From the NCBI RefSeq assembly GCF_020447265.1, contig NZ_JAJADR010000001.1, positions 186,001 to 250,000 on the forward strand: DNA of 64,000 bases, in the 5' to 3' direction. A program made the translations under genes and the position numbers. Origin of the DNA: Hymenobacter lucidus (GTDB lineage Bacteria; Bacteroidota; Bacteroidia; Cytophagales; Hymenobacteraceae). Below, piece after piece: positions 55,050 through 63,627 of the stretch (its first letter is position 1; each line of letters begins with the position of its first letter). The notes beneath the pieces were generated by a model. That model did no database searches. It was not told the origin of the DNA and saw only the letters and a list, made by a program, of their open reading frames with translations.

Positions 55050-56243
55050 TTTAGCACCCAGTTCCTGCCGCGCCGTGGCGGCTTCCTCGGGCGTATTCAC
55101 ATTGCGCAGCTCGCCTGGCGCAGGGGCGGCCAGCAGCTCGATGTCGGAGTTGATAAGCGCTTTGCGGGGGCAGGAGTAGCCCAGCCCCAGAAACCGTAGC
55201 AGCGTGCCGTAGCTGCGGGGCTCCCAAATGGTAATCAGGGGCTCGGGAAACTCATTTTCGGAGCTTTGGAAGGCGGTGGCAACTTTGGCAGCGTTGCGGT
55301 TCTGCACCAGGTGCTGCAGCGTGGCTTCCGACACAAACGGCAGGTCGCAGGCTACTACCAGCCAGGCCGCGTTGGGGTCGAGCTGGAAAGCGGAGAGGAT
55401 GCCGCCCATCGGACCCAGCTCCAGAAACCGGTCGGGCAGGGGCTGCAGGCCGGCGGGCAGGTCGGCTACTTGGTCGGGGCGGCACGATACCAGCACATCG
55501 GTGCACACCGTAGCCAGCAGCCGGGCCGCGTACTCGCGCTGCTCCAGGCCGTGGTAGTTGAGGCGGCCCTTGTCGGTTTGCATCCGCTGGCTTTGGCCAC
55601 CGGCCAGCACCAGGCCCCGCAGCGGCGGCCGGTGCAGCTGCCACCACTCCCCGATGAACTCCGCAATGGCCTGGGTATCGTCTAGGAGCAGAGTTGGAAT
55701 CTGGCCCTTTTCGGCAAAGTGCGTGAGCAGGTACGCCGGCAGTTCCCGTACACCTTCCGGCAGCAGAATCAGTTGTACGTCGGTGAGCCGGTCGAGCTTC
55801 TTCTCCAGCGGTTTGGCCGGGTCCAGGATAATAATCTGCTGCTTGGCGCGGAAGTGGTTGCCGTTTACCAGCACCAGGCTCTGGTGAGTCAGCAGCTCCT
55901 TTTGCGAGAATCCGTTGAGCTCCCGGCGCTGGTCTACCCGGCGGAAGGTGATTTTATCGGTCAGCTCGGCACTGGCTCCGGCCTGCATGATGGGGCTGGC
56001 TCCGCCCGCGCCACCGTCGGCTGCATCGTCGCCGGCGGCGTGGTCGGCATCCACGTAGCCCACGCTCAGCGCGGGCGTCAGCAGGGGCAGCAGGCGCGTT
56101 ACCAAGTCCTTTATTTTGCCGCAGGGTGCCCCCAGAATAGCCAGCTCGTGGCGGCCGAATTCGCCAATGGCAGGCCTTGCCAGGGCGGCGTGCTTGGTGC
56201 GGGGCTTACCGGCTAGGGTAGCAGAAGTTGGGTTAGTCGACAT
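55044..56243 (-). CDS. mobA: MobB-like/MobA fusion, Moco guanylyltransferase
   Basis: A 399-residue protein. The C-terminal half (about 208-395) is MobA, which attaches GMP to the cofactor: LAGGQSQRMQTDKGRLNY at 213-230 is the nucleotide motif, and LVVACDLPFV carries the metal-binding Asp. The N-terminal half (about 33-200) resembles MobB, but the P-loop is degenerate (LGAPCGKIKD in place of a GxxGxGKT loop), so GTP binding there is doubtful. It includes an Asp/Ala/Gly-rich insertion near 65-90. It overlaps the moaC 3' end by 11 bases. The final codons come from the neighbouring repeat. Confidence 0.88.
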   Translation of the reverse strand: MSTNPTSATLAGKPRTKHAALARPAIGEFGRHELAILGAPCGKIKDLVTRLLPLLTPALSVGYVDADHAAGDDAADGGAGGASPIMQAGASAELTDKITFRRVDQRRELNGFSQKELLTHQSLVLVNGNHFRAKQQIIILDPAKPLEKKLDRLTDVQLILLPEGVRELPAYLLTHFAEKGQIPTLLLDDTQAIAEFIGEWWQLHRPPLRGLVLAGGQSQRMQTDKGRLNYHGLEQREYAARLLATVCTDVLVSCRPDQVADLPAGLQPLPDRFLELGPMGGILSAFQLDPNAAWLVVACDLPFVSEATLQHLVQNRNAAKVATAFQSSENEFPEPLITIWEPRSYGTLLRFLGLGYSCPRKALINSDIELLAAPAPGELRNVNTPEEAATARQELGAKS

Positions 56244-56724
56244 GATGAAAGTCGCTTTTGCCGCCGGTTTTGTCCAGCAGGCGGGTTTCCTGAATCACGA
56301 TGTCGTGGGAGAGGGCCTTGCACATATCGTACACGGTGAGGGCCGCCACGGAAGCACCGGTGAGGGCCTCCATTTCCACGCCGGTTTTGCCCGTTACGGT
56401 GGCCGTGCAGATGATGTGAATGGCATCGGGCCCCACAATTTCAATCTGTACTTGGCAGTCGTCGAGGCCCAGCGGGTGGCAGAGCGGAATCAGGTCGGCC
56501 GTTTTCTTGGCGGCCATAATGCCGGCCAGAATAGCCGTCTGAAACACCGGTCCCTTGCGCGTGGGCAGGTCGCCGGATTGCACCTGCGCCAGTATTTCAC
56601 GGCCCAGCACCACGCGGCTGCGGGCCCGGGCCACGCGGCGGGTCGGGGTTTTGGCCCCAACATCGACCATGGCGGGCTGGCCGGCGGCATTGATGTGAGT
56701 CAGGGAGCGGGAAGAATCAGACAT
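56233..56724 (-). CDS. moaC: Cyclic pyranopterin monophosphate synthase MoaC
   Basis: A 163-residue enzyme that converts the MoaA product to cyclic pyranopterin monophosphate. LIPLCHPLGLDDCQV, GVEMEALTGASVAALTVYDM and the closing DKTGGKSDFH are family signatures. Normal length. It is the upstream gene of a two-gene reverse transcript with mobA. Confidence 0.96.
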   Translation of the reverse strand: MSDSSRSLTHINAAGQPAMVDVGAKTPTRRVARARSRVVLGREILAQVQSGDLPTRKGPVFQTAILAGIMAAKKTADLIPLCHPLGLDDCQVQIEIVGPDAIHIICTATVTGKTGVEMEALTGASVAALTVYDMCKALSHDIVIQETRLLDKTGGKSDFHHVD

Positions 56725-56917
56725 GAGTAGAAGCGTATAGCTGGAAAGTCGAGAGGCGGGGCAAAAGTTGCCGGCATCCCGCTAACGTAACGAAAGCCTA
56801 AAGGTAGCGGCACCGGCCGGCAATGGGCCGTTGGCTACCTTGCGCGCCGGCTACATCCGTTCCGGCGTACTTTGCGTTGGTTTTCGCCGTGCCCTCCTAA
56901 CGTATTTTCCCCGCAAG

Positions 56918-58135
56918 ATGATTTCTGTCGAAGAAGCTACGCGCCGGGTGCTGGCTACCGCCCGGCCCCTGCCCGCCGAAACCGTGCCCCTGCTGCAGGC
57001 CCTGGGCCGCGTGCTGCTGGCGCCCCTCCACGCCGACCGCGACTTTCCCCCCTTCCACCGTGTGGCTATGGATGGCATTGCCCTGGCCTATGCGGCAGTA
57101 GCAGCCGGCCAGACCACCTTTCCCATTGCCGCCACCCAGCTGGCCGGTATGCCCCCGCAGCCGCTGACCGATGCCCAGATGGCCGTCGAAATAATGACTG
57201 GGGCCGCCCTGCCGCCCGGTACCGATACGGTAGTGCGCTACGAGGATCTGGCGTTTCACGAGGTGAATGGCCGCCGCGTGGCCGCCCTGCAGGTGCCGCC
57301 GCCGGCAGTGGGCCACAACGTGCACCACCAAGCTGCCGACCGGGCCGCCGGCGACCTGCTGCTGCCCGCCGGGGTACGGCTGAGTCCGGCCGAAATTGCG
57401 GTAGCCGCTACCATCGGGGCGGCTACGCTGCCAGTGGCCCGGCCGCTACGGGTGGCCGTGGTGAGTACCGGCGACGAGCTGGTAGCGCTGACCCAGACGC
57501 CGCTGCCCCACCAGATACGGCGCTCCAATGCTTACATGGTACAGGCCGCGCTGCAGGAAATTGGGGCCGAAAGTGAAGCCTTCCACTTTAACGACGACCA
57601 GCAGGCGCTGCGCCAGGGGTTGCCGCCGCTGCTTGGTTCGTTTGATGCGCTGGTGCTCAGTGGTGGCGTGTCGAAGGGTCAGGCCGATTTTCTGCCGTCT
57701 GTGTTGCAGGAGTTAGGCGTTACGCAGCTGTTTCACGAGGTGGCGCAACGGCCGGGTAAGCCGTTCTGGTTTGGCGAAAAACCGGGCGGGGCGGTGGTGT
57801 TTGCCTTGCCCGGCAATCCGGTTTCCACCTTCGTCAACTTCTACCAATACGTGCGGCCCTGGTTGCGCCTCTGCCAGCAGCCCCAGGCCTCGCTGCCCGA
57901 GCCCACAGCCCTGCTGGCCACCGATTTTACCTTTGCGCCCCGCATCAGTTATTTCCTGCCCGTGCGGCTGGAGCTGGCCCCCTACGGCCACCTGCTGGCC
58001 CACCCCCGGCACACCGGCGGCTCCGGCGACCTGGCCTCCCTGCTGCACTACGACGGCTTCCTGCGCCTGCCCCCCGACCAGGACGAGTTTAAAGCCGGCG
58101 ACGCCTTCCCGCTAGTGCGGTTTCGGGAGTGGTGA
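56918..58135 (+). CDS. moeA: Molybdopterin molybdenumtransferase MoeA
   Basis: A 405-residue enzyme that inserts molybdate into adenylated molybdopterin. It shows the N-terminal helix SVEEATRRVL, FHRVAMDGIAL, MTGAALPPGTDTVVRYED, STGDELV, the catalytic SGGVSKGQADFLP and FALPGNPVSTFV. The Met before ISVEEAT is the family-like start; an in-frame ATG 87 bases upstream adds unrelated residues. It is divergent from moaC. No MogA/MoaB adenylyltransferase gene is visible. Confidence 0.95.
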   Translation: MISVEEATRRVLATARPLPAETVPLLQALGRVLLAPLHADRDFPPFHRVAMDGIALAYAAVAAGQTTFPIAATQLAGMPPQPLTDAQMAVEIMTGAALPPGTDTVVRYEDLAFHEVNGRRVAALQVPPPAVGHNVHHQAADRAAGDLLLPAGVRLSPAEIAVAATIGAATLPVARPLRVAVVSTGDELVALTQTPLPHQIRRSNAYMVQAALQEIGAESEAFHFNDDQQALRQGLPPLLGSFDALVLSGGVSKGQADFLPSVLQELGVTQLFHEVAQRPGKPFWFGEKPGGAVVFALPGNPVSTFVNFYQYVRPWLRLCQQPQASLPEPTALLATDFTFAPRISYFLPVRLELAPYGHLLAHPRHTGGSGDLASLLHYDGFLRLPPDQDEFKAGDAFPLVRFREW

Positions 58136-58184
58136 TTTTAATGTGCTTAGGTGCTAATGTATTGGAATGTGCTGATGCCCAACG

Positions 58185-58343
58185 TGTCATTACGAGCGAA
58201 GCAAAACAATCCGTCCTTTGCGCAGCACGTAATGACCTTTACCCAGAAAGTCCTTTATTCTAGCCGGAGTAAAGGGCTTTTCAGTTTAGAGGGCCCAGCA
58301 CATTTCACAGGACGGATTGCCATGGCTGCGCCTCGCAATGACA
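58185..58343 (-). repeat. MITE-like element, copy B
   Basis: A 159-bp element with terminal inverted repeats at 58185-58216 and 58310-58343; ends TGTCATTACGAG and CTCGCAATGACA. Read on the reverse strand it aligns along its full length with copy A. The flanks are CACATT-rich. No coding capacity. Confidence 0.8.
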
Positions 58344-58389
58344 TATTTTCCGCATTCTTCGCATTCAACCACATTAGCATTTAAACACA

Positions 58390-58842
58390 TTACACCACTG
58401 CTTCCGAGCGTTTGAACTCGTGCTGGCAGTGGAAGCAGTGGAAACGTTTGCCGCGCAAGGGGTAGCCCAGCAGCACCGAAAGCATCAGCATCGGGAAGCT
58501 GTAGGTGTTGCGGGTGGCGGGGCCGAAGGCTACGTCGGTGGAGTCGCAGCGGGGGCAGTGCACGATGTCGGGCTCAGGCGCGTCGTTGGGGTGACTCACG
58601 GCCATCGGCACGGTTTCGTAGCGCAATATTTCGAGGGCTGCTTCGGCGTCCTGCTGGCGCACGTGCAGCCGCACGCCGCCGCTGGCCGGGCCGTAGAGGC
58701 GGTTGAGCGACACCAGATTTTCGTTGGTCAGAAAGCAGGGAATCTGCTCGGCTTCCAGGCGGCTTTTGGCCATGTGGGCCGCAATGGGGTCGGCAAAGGA
58801 CTCAAGCACCACGATGCGGTCCTCGGCGGGCTGGAAAGTCAT
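58390..58842 (-). CDS. DUF2007-type protein with zinc ribbon
   Basis: A 150-residue protein. Residues about 8-75 fit the DUF2007 (putative signal-transducing) fold, with VVLESFADPIAAHMAKSRLE and GVRLHVRQQDAEAALEIL. The C-terminal part has a zinc ribbon formed by CPRC and CFHC around a short hydrophobic helix (FPMLMLSVLLGYPL). Function unknown; DUF2007 resembles PII-like signalling domains. Single gene between a repeat and a terminator. Confidence 0.8.
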   Translation of the reverse strand: MTFQPAEDRIVVLESFADPIAAHMAKSRLEAEQIPCFLTNENLVSLNRLYGPASGGVRLHVRQQDAEAALEILRYETVPMAVSHPNDAPEPDIVHCPRCDSTDVAFGPATRNTYSFPMLMLSVLLGYPLRGKRFHCFHCQHEFKRSEAVV

Positions 58843-58878
58843 GGGAAGCTGTTGCTGGTCAGAAAGTAAGTAACAAAC

Positions 58879-58913
58879 AAAAGAGCATTCGGCGGCGTGC
58901 CGAATGCTCTTTT
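58879..58913 (-). terminator. Terminator of the amidase gene
   Basis: AAAAGAGCATTCGGC (58879-58893) pairs perfectly with 58899-58913 around a five-base loop. On the reverse strand a T-rich tail follows. It lies about 100 bases beyond the amidase stop. Confidence 0.75.
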
Positions 58914-59010
58914 TATTCTGGCTGCATTCTGACCAGACCTAACGAGCAGCAGCTGGTGCGGCGGCCGGCCGGTTTCCGCTGCACTTTGGTACTAGTTTGG
59001 CCCGCACCGC

Positions 59011-60531
59011 TTAGTTGCCGGCCGGCTCCTGCAGCAGCCAACCGCGCGGTCCTTTGGCCCGGGTACTCTTCAGAAAGTCCTCTACACCGTCCTTGATACG
59101 CTCGGCAAGCTGCTGCTGAAAGGCGGGGTCGATGAGGCGCTTCTCGTCCTCGGGATTTGAGACGAAAGCCGTTTCAATCAGGGCGTTGGGGTATTCGGTG
59201 GGGCCGCTCAGGTTGAAGTTGAAGCTGCCCACGTTGCCGAAGCCCTTGAGGCCGGTTTTGCGCACCTGCTCATAAATAGCCAGGGCCAGCGGCCGAAACG
59301 CCACGTAGCGGTAGTAGGTGCTCGTGCCCTGTACCGAGGCCGAGCCCGAGGAGTTGACGTGGATGCTGAGCAGCAAGTCGGGGTTGAGCTGGCGCATACG
59401 CAGCACCCGGGAGCCATTCTCCACCGATACATCGGCTTCGCGGGTCATCAGTACTTTGGCCCCGGCTTTTTCCAGCTCCTGGCGCAGTTTCTGGGCAATG
59501 GCTAGCGTGAGTACCTTTTCCTGGCTGCCGCTGGCCGAAGTGGCGCCTATATTGTCGCCGCCGTGGCCGGCATCCAGCCCGATAACCAGGCCCTGCAGCC
59601 GCAGCTTGGCAGGAGGGCGCTTCACCCGGATGCGTAAAGTATTGCCTTTGTAATCAATGCTGTAGCCCCAGGCCTGGGCGTGGCGCAGCGGCAGCACCAG
59701 CCGCACGATATCGGGCTGGGGCTGCTCGTAATACACGTCGCCCAGCTCGCGCAGACCGTCGCGCTGGGTTATCCAGTTGGTGTTGGAAGTAGCCCCGAAA
59801 ACATCAACTACGAGACGGGTGGGGTTAGTCAGCAGCTGGGAGCGGTAGGGCAGGCGGGCTTCCAGGGGCACCTGCACGTAATCGTAGAGCGAGTCGCCAT
59901 ACACGCTCCAGGAGCCGGTGAGGGAGGCGGGCACGAAACCGCCGGGTGGCAGCAGGCGCACCACGTCCTGCGGCACCCACGCTTGCTGGTTCTGAGCCAG
60001 GCGTACCCGGTACTGGCTGCCCACCAGGCCTGTTACGTGCAGTACCACCGCCGAATCGACGTAGCCCATCTTAGCCCCGCCCAGCCGGTCTTCACCCAGG
60101 CCGTAGTTCAGGTAGGCCAACGAGCCTTTGGTAAGGGCCAGCTGGGGCATATTGGGGCTGAGAAACCGCACCCGGCTTTTGCTGAAGGCCGAAGCCAATG
60201 CCACCGTGTCGTTGCGCATCACCTGAAACAGGATGGGCCGGTTCTGGAGCGTGTCGCCGGGCTGCACCACGTACATTCCCTGATAAATGCCGCGCTGCCC
60301 CTTGGTGAGCGTGGGGGCAAGCTCGGTCATAGGCAAGCCTTTGAGAAAGGTGACGCGCTGGCCGGGCCGGCCTTTGAGGCGCACTTGCAGCTGGTCGCCG
60401 GGCTGTAGCCACTGGTTGGTGGCCGGCACGGTTTCGGCGGTTTCAATCAGGGCCTGGGCGTGGGTGATGCCGGCAAAACCGAGCAAGCCAAAGAGCAGGG
60501 CGAGTCGGCCGATGGGGAAGGAAAAAGTCAT
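59011..60531 (-). CDS. amiC: N-acetylmuramoyl-L-alanine amidase with AMIN-like domain
   Basis: A 506-residue secreted peptidoglycan hydrolase with a signal peptide (to THAQ). The middle carries an AMIN-like strand region (LLTNPTRLVVDVFG) and the C-terminal ~200 residues are an Amidase_3 zinc domain. Metal ligands fit His in DAGHGGD, Glu in SGSQEKVLTL and His in LLLSIHVNSS; IETAFVSNPEDE carries the catalytic Glu. It cuts the amide bond between MurNAc and the stem peptide, probably in cell separation. The start before TFSFPIG fits a signal peptide. Confidence 0.9.
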   Translation of the reverse strand: MTFSFPIGRLALLFGLLGFAGITHAQALIETAETVPATNQWLQPGDQLQVRLKGRPGQRVTFLKGLPMTELAPTLTKGQRGIYQGMYVVQPGDTLQNRPILFQVMRNDTVALASAFSKSRVRFLSPNMPQLALTKGSLAYLNYGLGEDRLGGAKMGYVDSAVVLHVTGLVGSQYRVRLAQNQQAWVPQDVVRLLPPGGFVPASLTGSWSVYGDSLYDYVQVPLEARLPYRSQLLTNPTRLVVDVFGATSNTNWITQRDGLRELGDVYYEQPQPDIVRLVLPLRHAQAWGYSIDYKGNTLRIRVKRPPAKLRLQGLVIGLDAGHGGDNIGATSASGSQEKVLTLAIAQKLRQELEKAGAKVLMTREADVSVENGSRVLRMRQLNPDLLLSIHVNSSGSASVQGTSTYYRYVAFRPLALAIYEQVRKTGLKGFGNVGSFNFNLSGPTEYPNALIETAFVSNPEDEKRLIDPAFQQQLAERIKDGVEDFLKSTRAKGPRGWLLQEPAGN

Positions 60532-60544
60532 GGGTAAACGCAAA

Positions 60545-60568
60545 AAAGCCCCGCATTTACGGGGCTTT
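60545..60568 (-). terminator. Terminator of the lipoprotein gene
   Basis: AAAGCCCCG (60545-60553) and CGGGGCTTT (60560-60568) form a perfect 9-bp stem with a T-run on the reverse strand, 20 bases past the lipoprotein stop and just upstream of the amidase start. Confidence 0.8.
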
Positions 60569-60588
60569 AGAGAGGGGAAAATGCAGCG

Positions 60589-61125
60589 CTAGTCTTTTAC
60601 GGCCTGGCCCAGGTCCTTCACGTCGCGGCTGGTTTCGTGGGTCGTAAACTCGGCCTGCAGCGCCCGAATGTGGATTTCGTCGCGGCCCTTCACGTCCAGT
60701 CGAATAGCTTTCAGCCGCTCGTTGAGGCGTTTGTAGATGCTGGTGGCGTAGTCCCAGTCGCGCTGGCTCCACTGCTTGCGCTGGGCACGCGTCTGGCGCA
60801 GCAGCTGCACGTAGGCCGGCTCGATGGTGGTAGGCGTGAGGGTTTCAATATCGGCATAGGTACCCAGCAGCTGCTTGGTAAAGGTGGCCGTGGTAGCGTT
60901 GTCGAGCGGCTGCCGGTTGCGGGCCCGCGACACGGAGTCGTAGCGGGCAGCGCGGCGGCCGGCCACGCGGAGCTTATCGGCGGTGCGGTCGGCCAGCGTA
61001 TCAAGCTTGCGGGCTTCTTCGCGCACGATTTCCTGCCGCTCGCGCGGCGTAGTGTCGCAGCCCGACAGCAACAGGGTAGTGCCCAGCAAGGCAGTGGCAG
61101 CAAAGGGGAGGCGGAGTCGTGTCAT
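60589..61125 (-). CDS. Helical lipoprotein of unknown function
   Basis: A 178-residue lipoprotein (lipobox LLSGC). The mature part is highly charged and helical (PRERQEIVREEARKLDTLAD; QRDWDYATSIYKRLNERLK), with no enzymatic motif. It resembles small periplasmic coiled-coil lipoproteins, but no family is recognised. The Met before TRLRLPF is chosen because it places the signal sequence correctly. Confidence 0.75.
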   Translation of the reverse strand: MTRLRLPFAATALLGTTLLLSGCDTTPRERQEIVREEARKLDTLADRTADKLRVAGRRAARYDSVSRARNRQPLDNATTATFTKQLLGTYADIETLTPTTIEPAYVQLLRQTRAQRKQWSQRDWDYATSIYKRLNERLKAIRLDVKGRDEIHIRALQAEFTTHETSRDVKDLGQAVKD

Positions 61126-61178
61126 GCTGCCAATGTACGTAAGTGGCGGCACGAAGATTAGCCCACTGTCTCTACGGG

Positions 61179-61760
61179 CTACTGCGCGGCGGTTTGCATC
61201 CGGAAGGTGAAGGGCAGCTCGTACACGACGGGCACGGCGCGGCCGTCCTTACGGGCCGGAATCCACTGGTTGGGAATACCCTTGCACACGCGCATAGCTT
61301 CCTCGTCGCAGCCGCCGCCCACGCTCAGCAGAATCTTATGGTCGGAGGCCCGGCCCAGCGTGTCGATGGCAAAGGAAATGAGCACTTTACCCTGCAGCTT
61401 GCGGTCCTGGGCCACGGTGGGGTATACGAGCTTGGTGGTGTAGTTGGCCAGGGCCGGGTCGCCGCCGATAAATAGCGGCGGCTGATCAACGCGGCTGCGC
61501 GTCCACTCGCCCGGCTTCAGCTCCGTGCTGTACATAATGTCTTCGACGGGCCGGAAAAAAACGAGCTTCTTGGTGGTGTGGTCGTATTTCTGCACCGTCA
61601 CCTGCCGCCCGTCGCGGGTGTAGGCAAAGTATTCCCAAAGGCCAACCTTGTTGCCTTTCTCAATCATGCCGCTTTCAAACTCGGTTTTGCGCAGGCGTTG
61701 GGACCAACATACCGTTGGCAATGCGCAAGCCAACAGTACAACGAGTACAGTTTTTTTCAT
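61179..61760 (-). CDS. Periplasmic protein with TonB C-terminal domain
   Basis: A 193-residue exported protein. After the signal peptide comes a MORN-like strand segment (GLWEYFAYTRDGRQVTVQKY). The C-terminal half fits the TonB C-terminal fold, with GKVLISFAIDTLGRASDHKIL and VCKGIPNQWIPARKDG. It lacks the cytoplasmic anchor and the proline-rich spacer of true TonB, so it is not a complete energy transducer. Bacteroidota have many such short forms; their role is unclear. Confidence 0.8.
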   Translation of the reverse strand: MKKTVLVVLLACALPTVCWSQRLRKTEFESGMIEKGNKVGLWEYFAYTRDGRQVTVQKYDHTTKKLVFFRPVEDIMYSTELKPGEWTRSRVDQPPLFIGGDPALANYTTKLVYPTVAQDRKLQGKVLISFAIDTLGRASDHKILLSVGGGCDEEAMRVCKGIPNQWIPARKDGRAVPVVYELPFTFRMQTAAQ

Positions 61761-62011
61761 AGAACGGGTGGGAAAAACTGTTTCAACAGAATGTGCCGCA
61801 GCAAACCAGGGGGGAGGTGGTTTATACTGTTTGCTTGAATAGTTCTATTGAAAGCAAATGCTTAGTAGAGTAGGTTTCTGCTCAAAGAAGCGTTTAAAGG
61901 TTATTAATCAACTGAAAAGAGCAAAGTAGAGCCGAGCTTCAGCTTTTTTGTAAAAGGCAGAAGCTCAGTAAAGTTAAATATTAATATAGAACCGCGCAAG
62001 AATAAATTGTG

Positions 62012-62488
62012 CTACATATCCTCATCGAGCTGGTCGCGCAGCTCGTGCAGGCGGGCTTGCAGGCCCGGTAGGTGCGGGCATAGCCGCTCCAGCCGCCGCA
62101 GCACGCGCAGGGCTGCCCGGTAGTCGCCGAGTACCTGCAGAATGGTGGCCCAGCCCGACAGCGCCCCAAAATGCCGGGGCTCGCGCTGCAACGTCTGGGC
62201 AATATCGAGCAGGGAAGCCCGGTACTCGCCGCGCAGGTAGTAGGCCGTAGCCCGCTTGTTCCAGGCCTCGGCAAAGGCAGGCTTTTCTTCCAGCAGCGCC
62301 GTAAAAATGCTGATGGCCTGGGTGTAATCGTCGGCGGCCAGCGCCCGCAGGCCCATTTCGAGCTGCTTGTCGAGATGCCGCTCACCGGTAGCCAGCCAAA
62401 GCTGCCAGATACCATTCTGCAGCGCCGCTATTTCGGCGGGCGAAGTAGCCGCCCGCAGCCGGGCAAACAGATCATCCAGAGTGTCCAA
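62012..62488 (-). CDS. TPR-repeat protein
   Basis: A 158-residue soluble protein with about three tetratricopeptide repeats (AAAD-like turn in LAADDYTQAISIFTALLEEKP, then AFAEAWNKRATAYYLRGEYRA split by the helix turn, then GDYRAALRVLRRLER). Such proteins serve as protein-binding scaffolds. No enzyme domain. It is downstream of metF on the same strand but separated by a repeat. Confidence 0.75.
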   Translation of the reverse strand: MDTLDDLFARLRAATSPAEIAALQNGIWQLWLATGERHLDKQLEMGLRALAADDYTQAISIFTALLEEKPAFAEAWNKRATAYYLRGEYRASLLDIAQTLQREPRHFGALSGWATILQVLGDYRAALRVLRRLERLCPHLPGLQARLHELRDQLDEDM

Positions 62489-62496
62489 TAGTGAAA

Positions 62497-62586
62497 TGGT
62501 GAAATAGTGAGTTTGATGTTCAACAGGTGCTACATGCGTCGGCGGCGCGCAACGAACGTCAGACTCACAAGTTCACTATTTCACCA
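62497..62586. repeat. 90-bp inverted-repeat element behind metF
   Basis: TGGTGAAATAGTGA (62497-62510) has its exact complement at 62573-62586. It starts directly after the metF stop codon region and ends near the start of the TPR gene. The GC-rich centre is not repeated. Nothing is encoded. Confidence 0.7.
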
Positions 62587-62587
62587 C

Positions 62588-63544
62588 TTAAAACAACTCG
62601 GCCGCCACCCGCCGGATCGATTCGGACTTGCCCATAGAGTAGTAGTGCAGGCAGGGCACGCCGTGGGCCATCAGCTCCTTGCTCTGGTTGATGCACCACT
62701 CGATGCCGATCTGGCGGGCGGCTTCGTTGTGGGGGGCCAGGTGTACGGCTTCGGCCAACTCCTCGGGAATGTTGAGGTAAAAGGAGCGGGGCAGCATCGT
62801 GAGCTGACTTTTGGTCGTCAGAGGTTTGAGGCCCGGAATGATGGGCACGGTGATGCCGGCCTCGCGGCAACGCTTCTCGAAGCTAAAATACTGCTCGTTG
62901 TCGAAAAACATCTGGGTCACGATGTACTCGGCTCCGCGGTCTACCTTGTGCTTGAGGTAGCGCAGGTCGGCGCCGTAGTTGGGGGCTTCGAAGTGCTTCT
63001 CGGGGTAGCCGGCCGTACCGATGCAGAAGTTGGTGGCCCAGGTATCGTCCTGCTCCTCATCGAGGTATTCGCCCTTGTTGAGGTTGGCCACCTGCCCAAT
63101 CAGGTCGCAGGCGTAGGCGTGGCCGTCGGGCTCGGGCTTGAAGTAGCCCTCACTCTTGATCGGGTCGCCACGCAACGCCAGCACGTTGTCGATACCCAGA
63201 AAGTGCAGGTCAATCAGAGCGTTTTCGGTTTCCTCCTTCGAAAAGCCCCCGCAGATGAGGTGGGGCACGGTGTCCACGTCGAAGCGGTTTTTGATAGCCG
63301 CGCAGATGCCCACCGTACCGGGGCGACGGCGCACCGTCTTCTTTTCCAGCAGGCCGTTGGGGTGCTGGCGATACACGTATTCCTCCCGGTGGTAAGTCAC
63401 GTCGATAAAAGGCGGCTTGAACTCCAGCAGGGGCTCAATGTTGGAAAACAGCGTGTGGATATTTTCGCCCTTCTTCGGCGGCAGCACTTCGAAGGAAAAC
63501 AGCGTTTTGCCCGCGGCGCGGGACAGGTGTTCAGTTACTTTCAT
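62588..63544 (-). CDS. metF: Methylenetetrahydrofolate reductase MetF
   Basis: A 318-residue flavoenzyme that makes 5-methyl-THF for methionine synthesis. It shows LFSFEVLPPKKGE at the start, VLALRGDPIKSEG, the folate/FAD region with VTQMFFDNEQYFSFEKRC and IPGLKPLT. Normal length for the bacterial single-domain form. It follows metH, its pathway partner, on the same strand 83 bases away, so the two probably share a transcript. Confidence 0.96.
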   Translation of the reverse strand: MKVTEHLSRAAGKTLFSFEVLPPKKGENIHTLFSNIEPLLEFKPPFIDVTYHREEYVYRQHPNGLLEKKTVRRRPGTVGICAAIKNRFDVDTVPHLICGGFSKEETENALIDLHFLGIDNVLALRGDPIKSEGYFKPEPDGHAYACDLIGQVANLNKGEYLDEEQDDTWATNFCIGTAGYPEKHFEAPNYGADLRYLKHKVDRGAEYIVTQMFFDNEQYFSFEKRCREAGITVPIIPGLKPLTTKSQLTMLPRSFYLNIPEELAEAVHLAPHNEAARQIGIEWCINQSKELMAHGVPCLHYYSMGKSESIRRVAAELF

Positions 63545-63594
63545 AGAGAACTCCAGCTAGTGGCTGAAGGGGAGTTGCAGTGATAATCTAAGCT

Positions 63595-63615
63595 CCTCTC
63601 CTCAGATGAGGAGGG
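63595..63615. repeat. Short hairpin between metH and metF
   Basis: CCTCTCCTCAGATGAGGAGGG folds on itself around CAGATG. The GAGGAG core is the same as in the 158-bp element at 54892, so it may be a remnant of that family. No T-run follows on the coding strand. Confidence 0.5.
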
Positions 63616-63627
63616 AAATTTTCGTTC

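Noticed and set aside
61179..61760. Complete TonB energy transducer
   Set aside because: It has a cleavable-type signal peptide, no cytoplasmic anchor helix and no proline-rich linker; only the C-terminal domain is TonB-like.
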